Of a DNA stretch of 64,000 nt, positions 1-8,809 are shown piece by piece. The position numbers were made by a program, and so were the translations under genes. The stretch comes from an uncultured Leptolyngbyaceae cyanobacterium (GTDB taxonomy: Bacteria > Cyanobacteriota > Cyanobacteriia > Leptolyngbyales > Leptolyngbyaceae): contig CALIDI010000031.1 in the NCBI GenBank assembly GCA_938023035.1, forward strand, positions 1 to 64,000, in the 5' to 3' direction. Position 1 is the first letter of the stretch. Every line of letters begins with the position of its first letter. Under the pieces are notes generated by a model. It ran no database searches and was not told where the DNA came from. It saw only the letters and a list, made by a program, of their open reading frames with translations.

Positions 1-23
1 AGCACGATGCCAGGTCGATTCTC

Positions 24-64
24 AAAAAGTGCTCTTCACTACTCTGGGTGAGGGGCACTTTTTG
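24..64 (+). terminator. Rho-independent-type hairpin of an upstream gene
   Basis: A 9-bp perfect stem (24-32 with 55-63) closes with AAAAAGTGC against GCACTTTTT, so the 3' arm is itself a T-run. It lies just before the first gene and probably ends a transcript entering from the left edge. Confidence 0.6.
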
Positions 65-169
65 TTGTCCCCATCAGTCCTCCCCTCACACCTGCTTGCC
101 GAAGTGTTGATATTCCTAGAAAAAAATCTATAGCAGATATATTTGATTGATTCAGGTTGAGTTGTTTTT

Positions 170-1090
170 ATGGAAGTTTGCCAGATACCTGACTCGCTGA
201 AACCAGGAGATCGGTTGCGAGTGATTTTACCTAGCGGTGCTTTACGGGAGCGTACAAGTTTTGATCAGGGGGTTGAGGTTTGGCGATCGCGGGGTTATCA
301 AATTGATATCAACTCTGAGAGTGAGTGGCGTTGGGGGTATTTAGCAGGTACTGATGAACAACGGCGACAACAGTTGTTTGAGGCGCTTGATGATCCAACC
401 TGTAGAGGAATTCTCTGTGGACGCGGAGGGTGGGGATGTGCCCGACTGCTGGAGGATTGGCACTGGCACTGGAGCAGGCCAAAATGGCTGATTGGGTTTT
501 CAGATATTACTAGTCTATTGCTGAGTTTGGCGCAGCGAGGAGTATCTGGGGTTCATGGACCGTTGTTGACCACTATTGCGAATGAACCTGCTTGGTCATT
601 ACAGCGATTGTTCGATTGGGTGGAAGGCCGCCCTTTGCCTTCTTTGGAGGGAAAGGGTTGGAATCAACGGGTAGCCAAGGGGGTGTTATTACCGATTAAC
701 TTGACGGTTGCCACAAGCTTGATTGGAACGCCGATTCAACCCGATTTTAATGGGGCCATTTTGGCGATTGAAGACGTGGGTGAGTCTCCCTATCGGATTG
801 ATCGAATGCTAACCCAGTGGCGGTTGGCGGGATTATTAAAGCAAATTAAAGGGATTGCCATTGGGCGTTTTAGTCAGTGCGATGCTCCGGTGCATATTCC
901 TAGCTTTACAGCGGCAGAAGTTTTGCGCGATCGCTTAGGCGATTTAAACATCCCAATTGTTTCTGAGCTTCCCTTTGGGCATGACGGAGTGAATGCGGCT
1001 TTGCCTGTGGGGGTAATGGCTGAATTGGATGCTGCTCAGGGATTACTCACCCTTTTGTCAAATTCAGGTGATGTTTCTTCTATTGCTTAG
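170..1090 (+). CDS. LD-carboxypeptidase, peptidase family S66 (LdcA/MccF-like)
   Basis: A 306-residue cytoplasmic serine peptidase of the S66 family. Members cut the L,D bond before the terminal D-Ala of murein tetrapeptides during wall recycling, or detoxify microcin-like nucleotide peptides. The nucleophile motif GFSD is seen with Ser about residue 111, followed by the family's IEDVGE segment around residue 200 and the C-terminal PFGHDGVNAALPVG block carrying the catalytic His. Length is normal for the family. There is no signal peptide, so it acts inside the cell. It stands alone, convergent with the WD40 gene 12 bases downstream. LdcA versus MccF specificity cannot be decided from the sequence. 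Confidence 0.88.
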   Translation: MEVCQIPDSLKPGDRLRVILPSGALRERTSFDQGVEVWRSRGYQIDINSESEWRWGYLAGTDEQRRQQLFEALDDPTCRGILCGRGGWGCARLLEDWHWHWSRPKWLIGFSDITSLLLSLAQRGVSGVHGPLLTTIANEPAWSLQRLFDWVEGRPLPSLEGKGWNQRVAKGVLLPINLTVATSLIGTPIQPDFNGAILAIEDVGESPYRIDRMLTQWRLAGLLKQIKGIAIGRFSQCDAPVHIPSFTAAEVLRDRLGDLNIPIVSELPFGHDGVNAALPVGVMAELDAAQGLLTLLSNSGDVSSIA

Positions 1091-1102
1091 GTGGCTCTAG
1101 GC

Positions 1103-1981
1103 TTAGGCAACTCCCCAAAGACGGACAGTCCCCCCTTTGCAACCACTGATTAAGAATAGCCCTGTTGAGTCGAGGGCGATCGCAGTGACGGGTCGAGTGT
1201 GTCCATTTAAGTAGGCGAGTTCTTTCCCAGTTTCTAGTTCCCATACTTTGATGCTAGTTCGGCTACCACTTAATAGGTATTGATATTGAAGATAGGGATG
1301 TTTGCCCACTAGGGTAACGGATGGAATTGAGCGAAACTGAGTGGCAGGAGGTTCAAGCTCCTGGCCATTTTTTAGACTCCAGGCGATTACTTTTTGTCTG
1401 GTTGTGCTCAGAATTAGGCTATCACTGTTGGAATCAATTGCGAGTGCTTGCACAATAGATTCAGTCTTGAGGGTGAAACAGCGCTCTGCGGATACTAAAT
1501 CCCAAAGATTGACTTGACCATCTCGACTGGCGCTAGCAGCGATTAACTGAGCCGGACGGTAGCGAAAGCTGCGATAGCCAATAGCGATTGCGGTGATGCT
1601 AGTCTGATGCCCCTGTAATATTGAGAGGCATTCAAAAATAGGGTAAGGGCAAAAAGCTTGAACCGCTTGTTGTGCTTCGGCTTCTGGACAATCTCGTAAA
1701 ACTTGATAGGCTGCTTTTTTGACCTGAGGGGAGCGATCGTCTAGTGCCTGGATCACCAGGGCGATTCCTTTGTGCCCGTAGGTAAGTGCTGCCTGTATGG
1801 CAACGATTTTTTCCTTTACCTTGCCTGTTTTAATTTTTTGGCGCAAATTTTCTATGCCTCCTAAGACAACGGAACCAGGGGCTGCATTGAATGAATTACC
1901 CAGCACTGCATCAAATTCCTGAGGCTGGCTTTCTGATGTAGCTGGAGGCATAATCGGGCAATCAAATAGCGCTCTGGTCAA
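1103..1981 (-). CDS. WD40-repeat protein with N-terminal helical segment
   Basis: A 292-residue protein. The N-terminal 110 residues look like short helical HEAT-type repeats (IQAALTYGHKGIALVIQALDDRSPQVKKAAYQVL). The remainder holds recognisable WD40 blades ending in NLWDL, KVWEL and RLWGV, each with upstream GH-type starts. About four blades are visible, fewer than a full seven-blade propeller, so it may oligomerise or contain diverged blades. Cyanobacteria carry many such HEAT/WD40 combinations as protein interaction scaffolds. No catalytic motif is seen and the partner is unknown. It is transcribed in the same direction as the LCP gene, which lies upstream with a 42-base gap, so co-transcription is possible. 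Confidence 0.75.
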   Translation of the reverse strand: MTRALFDCPIMPPATSESQPQEFDAVLGNSFNAAPGSVVLGGIENLRQKIKTGKVKEKIVAIQAALTYGHKGIALVIQALDDRSPQVKKAAYQVLRDCPEAEAQQAVQAFCPYPIFECLSILQGHQTSITAIAIGYRSFRYRPAQLIAASASRDGQVNLWDLVSAERCFTLKTESIVQALAIDSNSDSLILSTTRQKVIAWSLKNGQELEPPATQFRSIPSVTLVGKHPYLQYQYLLSGSRTSIKVWELETGKELAYLNGHTRPVTAIALDSTGLFLISGCKGGTVRLWGVA

Positions 1982-2023
1982 CTGGTTCAGTCAAAGCAAA
2001 AGAAGAGGAGACCTTAAAGGTTT

Positions 2024-3400
2024 CTACTGCTTTTGTTGCCAATCTTGACCTAATTGAATTGTAATGTCAGAATCTAGGATTCCTGTACTATCGACGCGGA
2101 TTTCGCCAAATCCCAGAGCCTGTCGAACTTGGCGGGCAGCAGTCTCATCTCCTTGTTGAGCAATAATTCGCGTTATTTTGATTGGTTCCTGGAGGCCATC
2201 ATCAGTGCTAATGCGGCTAAAACCGGCGGAATGGAGACGTTCTAGTAAAAATTCGACGCTTCCTAGTTGTTTCGTGCTGTCTTGGATGGCGATACGCGTC
2301 CCAGAAGTATCTTCTGGCTGATTCGCATGACCAAAATCAAAGTATTGCGCCATCATATTCTGAATGCGGCTATGGGAGGGCAGCCAGTAGCTAGTCTTAT
2401 ATTGTTTGACGTCTCCAAAGGTGCCCGGAATGGTTAACATCTGCACGTCATTGCGTTGCACCTGAGTTGCAAAACCCACAAGGGCAACGAGTTCTTCAAC
2501 ACTTAAGTTAGTATCAACATGGGACTGCACCACAGATAAAATTTTAGGTAATCGTCCGATGATGGATGGTTTAAGCGCTTGCTCCATAATGGCCCGCATC
2601 ACCATTTGCTGCCGCTGAATCCGCCCGATATCACCGTAGCGGTCGTAACGAAAACGCAGAAGCTGTAGGGTTTGTTCCCCATTGAGGTGTTGCTTACCGG
2701 CTTTCAGATTGATATAGAGGTGCTGACTATCATCCCGATATTTCATATCTTTGGGAACATAGACTGTGACTCCACCAAGGGCCTCTACTAGAGCCTGTAC
2801 TCCTTGTACGTTAATGGTGACGTAACGATCAATGCCCACGCCGCCTAAGAGATGACTGACCGATCTCGCACTCAGGGCGGGGCCACCCTGGGCATTAGCA
2901 GCGTTAATCTTGGAAATGCCACGACCGGGAATCTCGATGCGGGTATCTCTGGGAATGGATAGAACCACGAGCTTTTTCGTATCTGGGCTAAACCGAAGCA
3001 GCAACATTGTGTCGGTCAATCCATCGAATGAGTTAACCAGGGCATGGTAGCCCAAATTTTTTAGTTCTGGTGGCGGGTCGTCTAAATCTGAAGAGAGTAC
3101 TTTTGTGCCAAGTACCAGGATGTTAACTGGTCGGGTCAGTTCTGGCATTTGCAGATTGCTGCTGGAGATGCGATCGCCCTTAGAGAAAACCGAGGCGTCA
3201 GCGGCGTCAAACTTCCGCTGCATGAGCGGTGTACTCGTTAACCCGACAGCAAACAAAGCCCCTGCCGTAGCAGAGACAGCGGCAACCCCTAATAAGCCAA
3301 AGGAAACGGAGAGCCAGCGTTGTTTTTTCTGCTTAGGACGCTTTTTGTAAGCTGATTGAGGCTTTTTTTTACGAGGGGAAGAAGGGCGCGAAACGTTCAC
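2024..3400 (-). CDS. LytR-CpsA-Psr (LCP) family envelope glycopolymer transferase
   Basis: A 458-residue protein with a basic cytoplasmic N-terminus, one membrane anchor at about residues 30-53, and an extracytoplasmic LCP domain from about 90 to 310. The LCP signature is visible: DTMLLLRFSPDTKK, then SIPRDTRIEIPG with its pair of arginines, then KINAANAQGG. A C-terminal LytR_C-type domain spans about 370-455 (IQDSTKQLGSVEFLLERLHSAG). LCP enzymes move lipid-linked glycopolymers onto peptidoglycan or other acceptors at the outer membrane face. The same window carries dTDP-sugar synthesis genes that could feed such polymers, although they are not linked. Confidence 0.88.
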   Translation of the reverse strand: MNVSRPSSPRKKKPQSAYKKRPKQKKQRWLSVSFGLLGVAAVSATAGALFAVGLTSTPLMQRKFDAADASVFSKGDRISSSNLQMPELTRPVNILVLGTKVLSSDLDDPPPELKNLGYHALVNSFDGLTDTMLLLRFSPDTKKLVVLSIPRDTRIEIPGRGISKINAANAQGGPALSARSVSHLLGGVGIDRYVTINVQGVQALVEALGGVTVYVPKDMKYRDDSQHLYINLKAGKQHLNGEQTLQLLRFRYDRYGDIGRIQRQQMVMRAIMEQALKPSIIGRLPKILSVVQSHVDTNLSVEELVALVGFATQVQRNDVQMLTIPGTFGDVKQYKTSYWLPSHSRIQNMMAQYFDFGHANQPEDTSGTRIAIQDSTKQLGSVEFLLERLHSAGFSRISTDDGLQEPIKITRIIAQQGDETAARQVRQALGFGEIRVDSTGILDSDITIQLGQDWQQKQ

Positions 3401-4028
3401 TAATTTTCTCTACTTACCAACATAAACGATTGGTGAATGGCAAAACTATCGTACCGGGAGAGTGGATTTATTGAGCCATTGTGTCGGCGGTTCGCCATAA
3501 CTCATCAACCTAACTCCATAGTGTATTTACCGTGCCTGTATTTACCTTGCCAGGTGCCCTAACAATTGCTTTGAACACCAAAATGACAGGGAATTAGAAA
3601 TGACAGGGAATTAGACCAAAGTTCAGCTCAAAACTTGCCGTTTCTTTGTAGATAACCCTTCCCATCTAGAGTTGGACAGGGTTCATTGGTGGATGCAACT
3701 GAGGAAAGGTTCGATTTAGTATAGATGCTGAATCGGATAGTTGACTGATTTTTTCAGCATTGACTGGTTGAATCTAAATAAAACATGCAGCTTTGGTGAG
3801 CTTAAGGGGGCAGAGTTTTTACAGGCGAAGGCTGCGCCTGTGAGATAGTTGAGTGCATCAAACTGTAGGCGATTTCTAGGTTTGTATCGCTAGCGCCCGG
3901 TTGCTTGGTGCACTAGGGGGTAAGCGGGTGCGGGGCCGCGGTTCCCAGTCAAGGGGGGAACCCCTGCCCCCCGCTCTAGATTAGGTCGCTATGGCGATTT
4001 GTCAGAACCTTGGCGGTTCTGGCGATCG
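3401..4028. other. Intergenic region with tandem 17-mer and GC-rich element
   Basis: About 630 bases without a credible gene. It holds a perfect 17-bp tandem duplication at 3581-3614 (AAATGACAGGGAATTAG twice) and a G/C-run segment at about 3895-3975 containing GGTTCCC/GGGAACC arms. The right part lies downstream of the PhoX-like gene and may terminate it; the left part should contain the promoter of the LCP gene. Confidence 0.5.
3581..3614. repeat. 17-bp perfect tandem duplication
   Basis: AAATGACAGGGAATTAG occurs twice head to tail with no mismatch, in the upstream region of the LCP gene. Confidence 0.85.
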
Positions 4029-6269
4029 CTAAACGACCAGTTCCCCTGGCGTTGTTTTACGAATTACAACGACGGATGGTTTCGGTGGGTCGTTGGCTTG
4101 TTTGCTGGGCCAGTTAGAACCAATAGGCACTTTTCGGGTTTGCATAAATTCTTGCCCAGATGTGGTGCGCAGGGCAAACTGGCGCTCTTCCATGGCCATG
4201 TCTTTACGAATTCCCTGCGTCTCGCCGGGGTGCTGCACTGATAGAAACAGCGTCGAACCATCTTGTGTAAAACAGGGGCCGGTTAGCTCTGATTCCATTG
4301 GCCCATAGCCAAACAGATAGGCCTCTCCGGCTCCATCGCCGGTCATTGGCATGCACCAGATGGAGTTGTTGCCATAGATACCGCGCAAACTGCTAGGTCG
4401 AATTGGTGCGCCTGATTTTTCTAGACGATTGGCTCCGACCTCTCGGTTAAGGCGATCAGACGACATATCTGTCACCATCCAAAGGTTGCCCTTCGGGTCA
4501 AAGGTGAGGTTATCCGGGTTGGCGAAACCCATCCCCCCTTCGACAGGTTCTCCGCCTGTTGCTGTCATTTCCCACTTAAAGGTCGTGGCGTCTGGGGCGT
4601 TGTCTGTCTCCGTGAGATGCATTACCCAGCCATATTCGTAGCCAGTTTCTCCTTTGGGACCCTTAAAGACGCGAATATCAGAACTACCATTTTCCCGGTG
4701 CGCCGAGCCAGAGGTAAAGGCAATGAATAGAGAGCCATCGGGCGCAATGACCGTATCTTCGGGGCGGGCGGCGCAGGTGGCTCCGATCGCATTGGCCGCA
4801 TAGTGGGCATCAATCAAAATGGCTCCCTGCTTCTCTACCACGTTGCCAGTGTAGAGGTCACCCAATTGTTTGAACCGTTGTCGAAAAGCTACGACTTGCT
4901 CATCTTTTTCAGCCTTGAAGATACCCCCTTCTGGTCGCTGGGGCAGCGGTAGCATCACCCCGGCGAGAAAGCTCGGTGGAGTGGGGTTGATGGGGGTATC
5001 GGGTGCGAGCGGCAGCCACTTACCGGTACCGTCAGGATTAAACTGAGCTACGTAGAGCATGCCTGTTTCAAGCAATTTGGAATTGCTCTTAGCCGTTGGG
5101 TCGATGACCGGTTCCTGACTGACAAATTTGTAGATATGCCCTCCCTGGCGATCGCAGCCAGAGTAAAAAGCAAGTTTCTTGCCGGCTTCAACGCGCACGC
5201 CTACAGCCTCATGACGATAGCGCCCCAGCCAAGTGTGTTTGGTGCCATAATCCGTGGGGTTCATCGGATCCACTTCTATAATCCAGCCATACTTATTTCC
5301 TGCCAGGCCAAACACATTGCCCAAACCCGTGAGTTCTTCATCGGTGATGTTAAAAGGGCGATGGATGGGGTCAAGAGATGTGCCATCGGCATAGACTGGT
5401 TCAGGAACCTGAACTTGAATATTTTCTTCGGCGCTCAGTACTGTCCCCCAGGGGGTTGTTCCCCCGGCGCAGTTTTGAAAGGTGCCGATGATTTTTTCCC
5501 CTAACTGATCGACATAGCCCTGCCCCTTGGTTTTGCGAAAGACCGCCACAGCCGGGCCGGTTGCCTTTAAGTAATGGCCATCGCGTAGGCCAGAGATGCC
5601 GCTGACTCGCCTATCTAGCTTTGAGGCGGTGCGTTCCCAGCGGCCTTCGGTGGTCTTGCGCACCGAAATGATGCCTAACCCCTGATCAATCAAAGCTTCG
5701 GCACAAACAGCTTGCACCTGTTGCTTGATGGGATCTTGGTCGCTCAGGCGAAACGCATTTAAGCCGGGAACTTTGTCATCTTTAATGGCCTTAACGGCCT
5801 GACGTACCGCCCGGTCTACCTCCCGTAGGGGCAGAGTTTTGCCGATGACTCGTTCGTAGCTCTGCTGCCAGGGTACTGCGCTGACATATTCAAAGTTAAC
5901 CACCAGTAGCCCTTCGTTTTCTCCAGTGGGAATGAACGAGAGGTAATCGTTGTTGTAACCAAAGCGCGAATCGCCGACCTTATCTCCCCAACTGGCCAAA
6001 ATGTCGTAGGTGTAGCCGGCAGGCAAGACTAAATCATCTGCCACTTCGTAGAACTGATAGATTTGGGGTTGCTGATTGGCCGCGATCGCCTCAACGGCCA
6101 GCGGCATTGGCCCACGCACCGGCTGAAACGCCAACTTCATCCCTGCGGAACTGCGAGTTGCAGGGGCTTGCTGAGTCTGAGGAAAGCGGCCACAGGCAAC
6201 AGTGCCAAACCCTGCTGCCAAAAACGTTAAAAAATGTCTGCGATTTAGCCCCATTGTTGCCGACTCCAT
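4029..6269 (-). CDS. PhoX-family alkaline phosphatase (DUF839), Tat-exported
   Basis: A 746-residue secreted phosphatase of the PhoX/DUF839 family, which releases phosphate from organic phosphate esters in the periplasm or outside the cell using iron and calcium. The N-terminus carries a twin-arginine signal (NRRHFLTFLAAGFGTVACG). The Cys after TVA could be a lipobox, though Thr at -3 is unusual. The segment NCAGGTTPWGTVLSAEEN at about 265-285 contains the Cys and Glu that bind the iron pair in characterised PhoX. An alternative ATG five codons in (6254) sits closer to the RR motif. A PHO-box-like repeat lies upstream on the same strand. It is transcribed alone, after the J-domain gene. Confidence 0.87.
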   Translation of the reverse strand: MESATMGLNRRHFLTFLAAGFGTVACGRFPQTQQAPATRSSAGMKLAFQPVRGPMPLAVEAIAANQQPQIYQFYEVADDLVLPAGYTYDILASWGDKVGDSRFGYNNDYLSFIPTGENEGLLVVNFEYVSAVPWQQSYERVIGKTLPLREVDRAVRQAVKAIKDDKVPGLNAFRLSDQDPIKQQVQAVCAEALIDQGLGIISVRKTTEGRWERTASKLDRRVSGISGLRDGHYLKATGPAVAVFRKTKGQGYVDQLGEKIIGTFQNCAGGTTPWGTVLSAEENIQVQVPEPVYADGTSLDPIHRPFNITDEELTGLGNVFGLAGNKYGWIIEVDPMNPTDYGTKHTWLGRYRHEAVGVRVEAGKKLAFYSGCDRQGGHIYKFVSQEPVIDPTAKSNSKLLETGMLYVAQFNPDGTGKWLPLAPDTPINPTPPSFLAGVMLPLPQRPEGGIFKAEKDEQVVAFRQRFKQLGDLYTGNVVEKQGAILIDAHYAANAIGATCAARPEDTVIAPDGSLFIAFTSGSAHRENGSSDIRVFKGPKGETGYEYGWVMHLTETDNAPDATTFKWEMTATGGEPVEGGMGFANPDNLTFDPKGNLWMVTDMSSDRLNREVGANRLEKSGAPIRPSSLRGIYGNNSIWCMPMTGDGAGEAYLFGYGPMESELTGPCFTQDGSTLFLSVQHPGETQGIRKDMAMEERQFALRTTSGQEFMQTRKVPIGSNWPSKQANDPPKPSVVVIRKTTPGELVV

Positions 6270-6341
6270 TGTTCTGGTAAATGCTCAATCCCTTGTACAG
6301 AAGCTGTTTGAAGCACCCACTGGCTCGACTGTAGCCTCGCA

Positions 6342-6360
6342 GGATTAAGGAAAGGTAAAA
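6342..6360 (-). promoter_or_regulatory. Candidate PHO box (SphR/PhoB site) upstream of the PhoX-like gene
   Basis: On the minus strand the sequence reads TTTTACCT, three bases, then CTTAATCC. This matches the cyanobacterial PHO box layout of 8-bp repeats close to CTTAACCT with 3-bp spacers. It ends 73 bases before the ATG at 6269. The motif match is seen directly; binding by the phosphate response regulator is inference. Confidence 0.5.
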
Positions 6361-6403
6361 ACAGAGAGGCAACCCTAGCAGAACTAGGCTCGGCTTTAGT
6401 GAG

Positions 6404-7117
6404 TTATTGCAACCCTCGCACAGCGGCTTGGGCTTCTCGCCGCAGGCCGGTCGCAATCCGAAATAACTCCTGACCAGTGTGGAGATAGTGGTCATCGTAG
6501 CTGTAGGTAAACTGCTCTAACTGCTCTAGACCGTCTCCCAATTGGCTGATGCAGTAGTAAAGATGAGCCGCCACCCCAGCAGCAGTGGATGGATTGGGTT
6601 GAGACTTAAAGGTGGTCTCGGCACGGTTGAGTAATGCGCGGCAATCTTCCAGATAGGTTTGAAACGCTTCCATCAACTCATCATCAAAGGGATCTGCGGC
6701 CAGGTCATTGAGCTGGCCCTTCAGGGGTTTTATGATTTGGTTGAGGACACGGGTGACGGGTGTGTAGACCTGTCGTAGCCAGCGCCGGAGGTCATCATCG
6801 GCCTGTTGAGACTGCTGTTGCTGGCAACGATAACTGACTTGGGCGGCAGCGGTTCGCTTTTGCCGACTTTCTTGGCTACCTCTAGATGCCTCTAGCTGGT
6901 CGTAGTAAGAGCGCTGTTGATCGTAGTGGCGGCGGCGCTCAGGGTCGCCTAAAACTTCGTAGGCTGCATTTACACGGGCAATGTTTTCATGGCTGCCATC
7001 GGTCTTGTTTCTGTCTGGGTGATGCAACTTTGCCAGGCGTCGATACGCCTGCTTAATCTCAGTGTGGGTTGCCTCTGGACTCACATCCAGGGTGTGATAG
7101 TGATCGGGAGTAGCCAT
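6404..7117 (-). CDS. J-domain (DnaJ-class) co-chaperone protein
   Basis: A 237-residue protein with an N-terminal J domain (about residues 5-70) including the HPD tripeptide at 33-35, needed to stimulate Hsp70 ATPase activity. There is no Gly/Phe-rich linker, no zinc-finger repeats and no classical substrate domain, so it is a type III J protein and not the housekeeping DnaJ. The C-terminal 150 residues are helical, Q-rich between 75 and 105, and unassigned. It probably recruits DnaK to a particular client. Transcribed toward the PhoX-like gene with a gap of about 135 bases that contains the candidate PHO box. Confidence 0.85.
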   Translation of the reverse strand: MATPDHYHTLDVSPEATHTEIKQAYRRLAKLHHPDRNKTDGSHENIARVNAAYEVLGDPERRRHYDQQRSYYDQLEASRGSQESRQKRTAAAQVSYRCQQQQSQQADDDLRRWLRQVYTPVTRVLNQIIKPLKGQLNDLAADPFDDELMEAFQTYLEDCRALLNRAETTFKSQPNPSTAAGVAAHLYYCISQLGDGLEQLEQFTYSYDDHYLHTGQELFRIATGLRREAQAAVRGLQ

Positions 7118-7161
7118 GTTCCTATTTTACCCAGAGGCTACCGCTTGTTGGTGTTTCGGCC

Positions 7162-8103
7162 TTACCTTTGTAGCGGAGTTGCCTGCTGGTAAAGAATGGC
7201 TTGGGTGCTAATTACGAAATCTTGATCAACCCACACGAGGGTCACCTGCTGAACAACCCCTGCAACGAGGGAGACCAGAGTAAAGTTGCGGCGGCAATGA
7301 CTAATCTGGCGTATGATCCGAGGAACACAGGCGGCGTTTACATAAACGGTACCACTCGCATCGGTAACCAGAGCCTGTCGCAAGTGGGTTTTGGTATGGC
7401 GTAACTGATGGTGCATGTGACCAAAGGCCACCAGAGGAATTTGTTTGCCGAGTTGGCGCACCTTTGCGATCGCCGCTGCAAAGTCAGGATCGCCGTGATC
7501 ACCTCCAAGGGGCTGCCAATCTCTGCCACAAATATCTTCTGGGCGATCGCCGAGACCAAAAGGGCCACAATGCCCCAAAAAGATGAGTGAATTCGTTGTG
7601 GTTTGTTGGGCTGAGGCCACAATGCGGTCAGTGGAAGCCGCAAAGTCGGATATTCCATAACGGGTCAGGTAAAACTCAGGTGTTTTCCAGTCAGAGCCAC
7701 CCCAACTGAAGGGGCGTGCGCCCACAACCGATACGCCAAATTCTGGAAAGTCGAGTTTGCTGTAGCCCACATGAGTAGGGCCGAGGAGATCGAGCTGTTG
7801 CTGGACGCGATCTTCCCGACTGCGATCATAGGGGCATTTCTTTCTGCCCCAGTCTGTCGCACTGTACCAGGCGTCGTGGTTGCCTAAAACAGCTGCTTTA
7901 GGCAAGTTCAAATTGGCGACCTGGCGCACGACTTCAACCGCCTCATTGCCAAAGTCACCCACAAACAACACCAAATCAACGCCAAGATGCTTGAGTGTGT
8001 CTTCGTCGTCAGCATCCCAGGCATCATGGATATCGCCAATCACAGCAATTGTGAGAGACTGTGGTGGACTTGTTCGCTTGAGGATGGACTCGCGTTGCAC
8101 CAT
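7162..8103 (-). CDS. Calcineurin-like metallophosphoesterase (TIGR04168-type)
   Basis: A dinuclear metal phosphoesterase. The full motif set is seen: GDIHDAWD near the N-terminus, FVGDFGNE, LGNHDAWY, LGHCGPFG and FGHMHHQLR. The domain begins about 15 residues after the ATG at 8103. The frame stays open to a GTG at 8184, but that would add 27 residues without family character. The combination resembles the cyanobacterial/plant TIGR04168 group, whose substrate is not established. It is divergent from the JAMM protease gene across about 140 bases, a probable two-way promoter region. Confidence 0.83.
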   Translation of the reverse strand: MVQRESILKRTSPPQSLTIAVIGDIHDAWDADDEDTLKHLGVDLVLFVGDFGNEAVEVVRQVANLNLPKAAVLGNHDAWYSATDWGRKKCPYDRSREDRVQQQLDLLGPTHVGYSKLDFPEFGVSVVGARPFSWGGSDWKTPEFYLTRYGISDFAASTDRIVASAQQTTTNSLIFLGHCGPFGLGDRPEDICGRDWQPLGGDHGDPDFAAAIAKVRQLGKQIPLVAFGHMHHQLRHTKTHLRQALVTDASGTVYVNAACVPRIIRQISHCRRNFTLVSLVAGVVQQVTLVWVDQDFVISTQAILYQQATPLQR

Positions 8104-8239
8104 GGAATCAGAGTTAGAAGACACTAACCCCAATAGTACAGGACATTTTTTCCCGATCTGGCCTCTGTTGGCCGAGTGTTGCACAAGACAGTCGTAGAAT
8201 CTTGATCCTGTCTTAGAATAAGAGATCTAAAATTCTTGT

Positions 8240-8743
8240 TTGGCTCTTAATTCAGTGATTCTTCAGATCAGCGCCAGCCAATTGCAAATCATTGTTGCCC
8301 AGGCAGAAGACATTTATCCCCAGGAGTGCTGCGGGTTGCTACTGGGGCAAGTACCATCGGCTGAGCCATGGCAGGTACAGCAGGTCTGGCCGATGGCAAA
8401 TGCTTGGAATGATCAGATTGCTGGTGATTTGGGAATGGACTGCTCCCATGGAAAGGGCGATCGCTACTGGATGGATCCGGCTGAAATGCTACAAGTGATG
8501 CGCGAAGCCCGCAGTCGAAGCCAGGAGATTGTGGGCGTTTACCATTCTCATCCCGATCATGAGGCGGTTCCCTCTGAGTGCGATCGCCAGCTTGCGTGGC
8601 CTGATTACGTCTACCTGATTGTATCTGTCAAGCGGGGGAAGGTGATTGCTCAAAATGCCTGGGTACTCGACAATTACCATGCTTTTCAGGCAGTTCCTTT
8701 GCTGGTAGATGCTCAGACGACCAAAGGGATCTGCGTGCCCTAG
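8240..8743 (+). CDS. JAMM/MPN+ metalloprotease (Mov34 family), Mec+-like
   Basis: A 167-residue single-domain zinc protease. The JAMM ligands are present: Glu about 29 (YPQECCGLLLG), the HSHPD motif about 102-106, and Ser/Asp of SECD about 112-115. Bacterial stand-alone JAMM proteins such as mycobacterial Mec+ remove an amino acid or extension from the C-terminus of a ubiquitin-like sulfur carrier. The MoeZ-like activating enzyme directly downstream (67-base gap) supports that role. The start is uncertain: TTG at 8240 and GTG at 8255 are both possible, and neither has a clear Shine-Dalgarno sequence. No sulfur carrier gene (CysO/ThiS/MoaD) is seen in the pair itself. Confidence 0.85.
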   Translation: MALNSVILQISASQLQIIVAQAEDIYPQECCGLLLGQVPSAEPWQVQQVWPMANAWNDQIAGDLGMDCSHGKGDRYWMDPAEMLQVMREARSRSQEIVGVYHSHPDHEAVPSECDRQLAWPDYVYLIVSVKRGKVIAQNAWVLDNYHAFQAVPLLVDAQTTKGICVP

Positions 8744-8809
8744 CTCTAGCCCTGGTAACGATCCCTGATAGTTCATGTTGACCTTTTGATTTCTTCTTGC
8801 TTACTTACC

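Noticed and set aside
1-100. Yfr1-like small RNA suggested by TCCCCTCACACC near 80
   Set aside because: The conserved ACTCCTCACAC motif is not exact and the flanking hairpins are missing.
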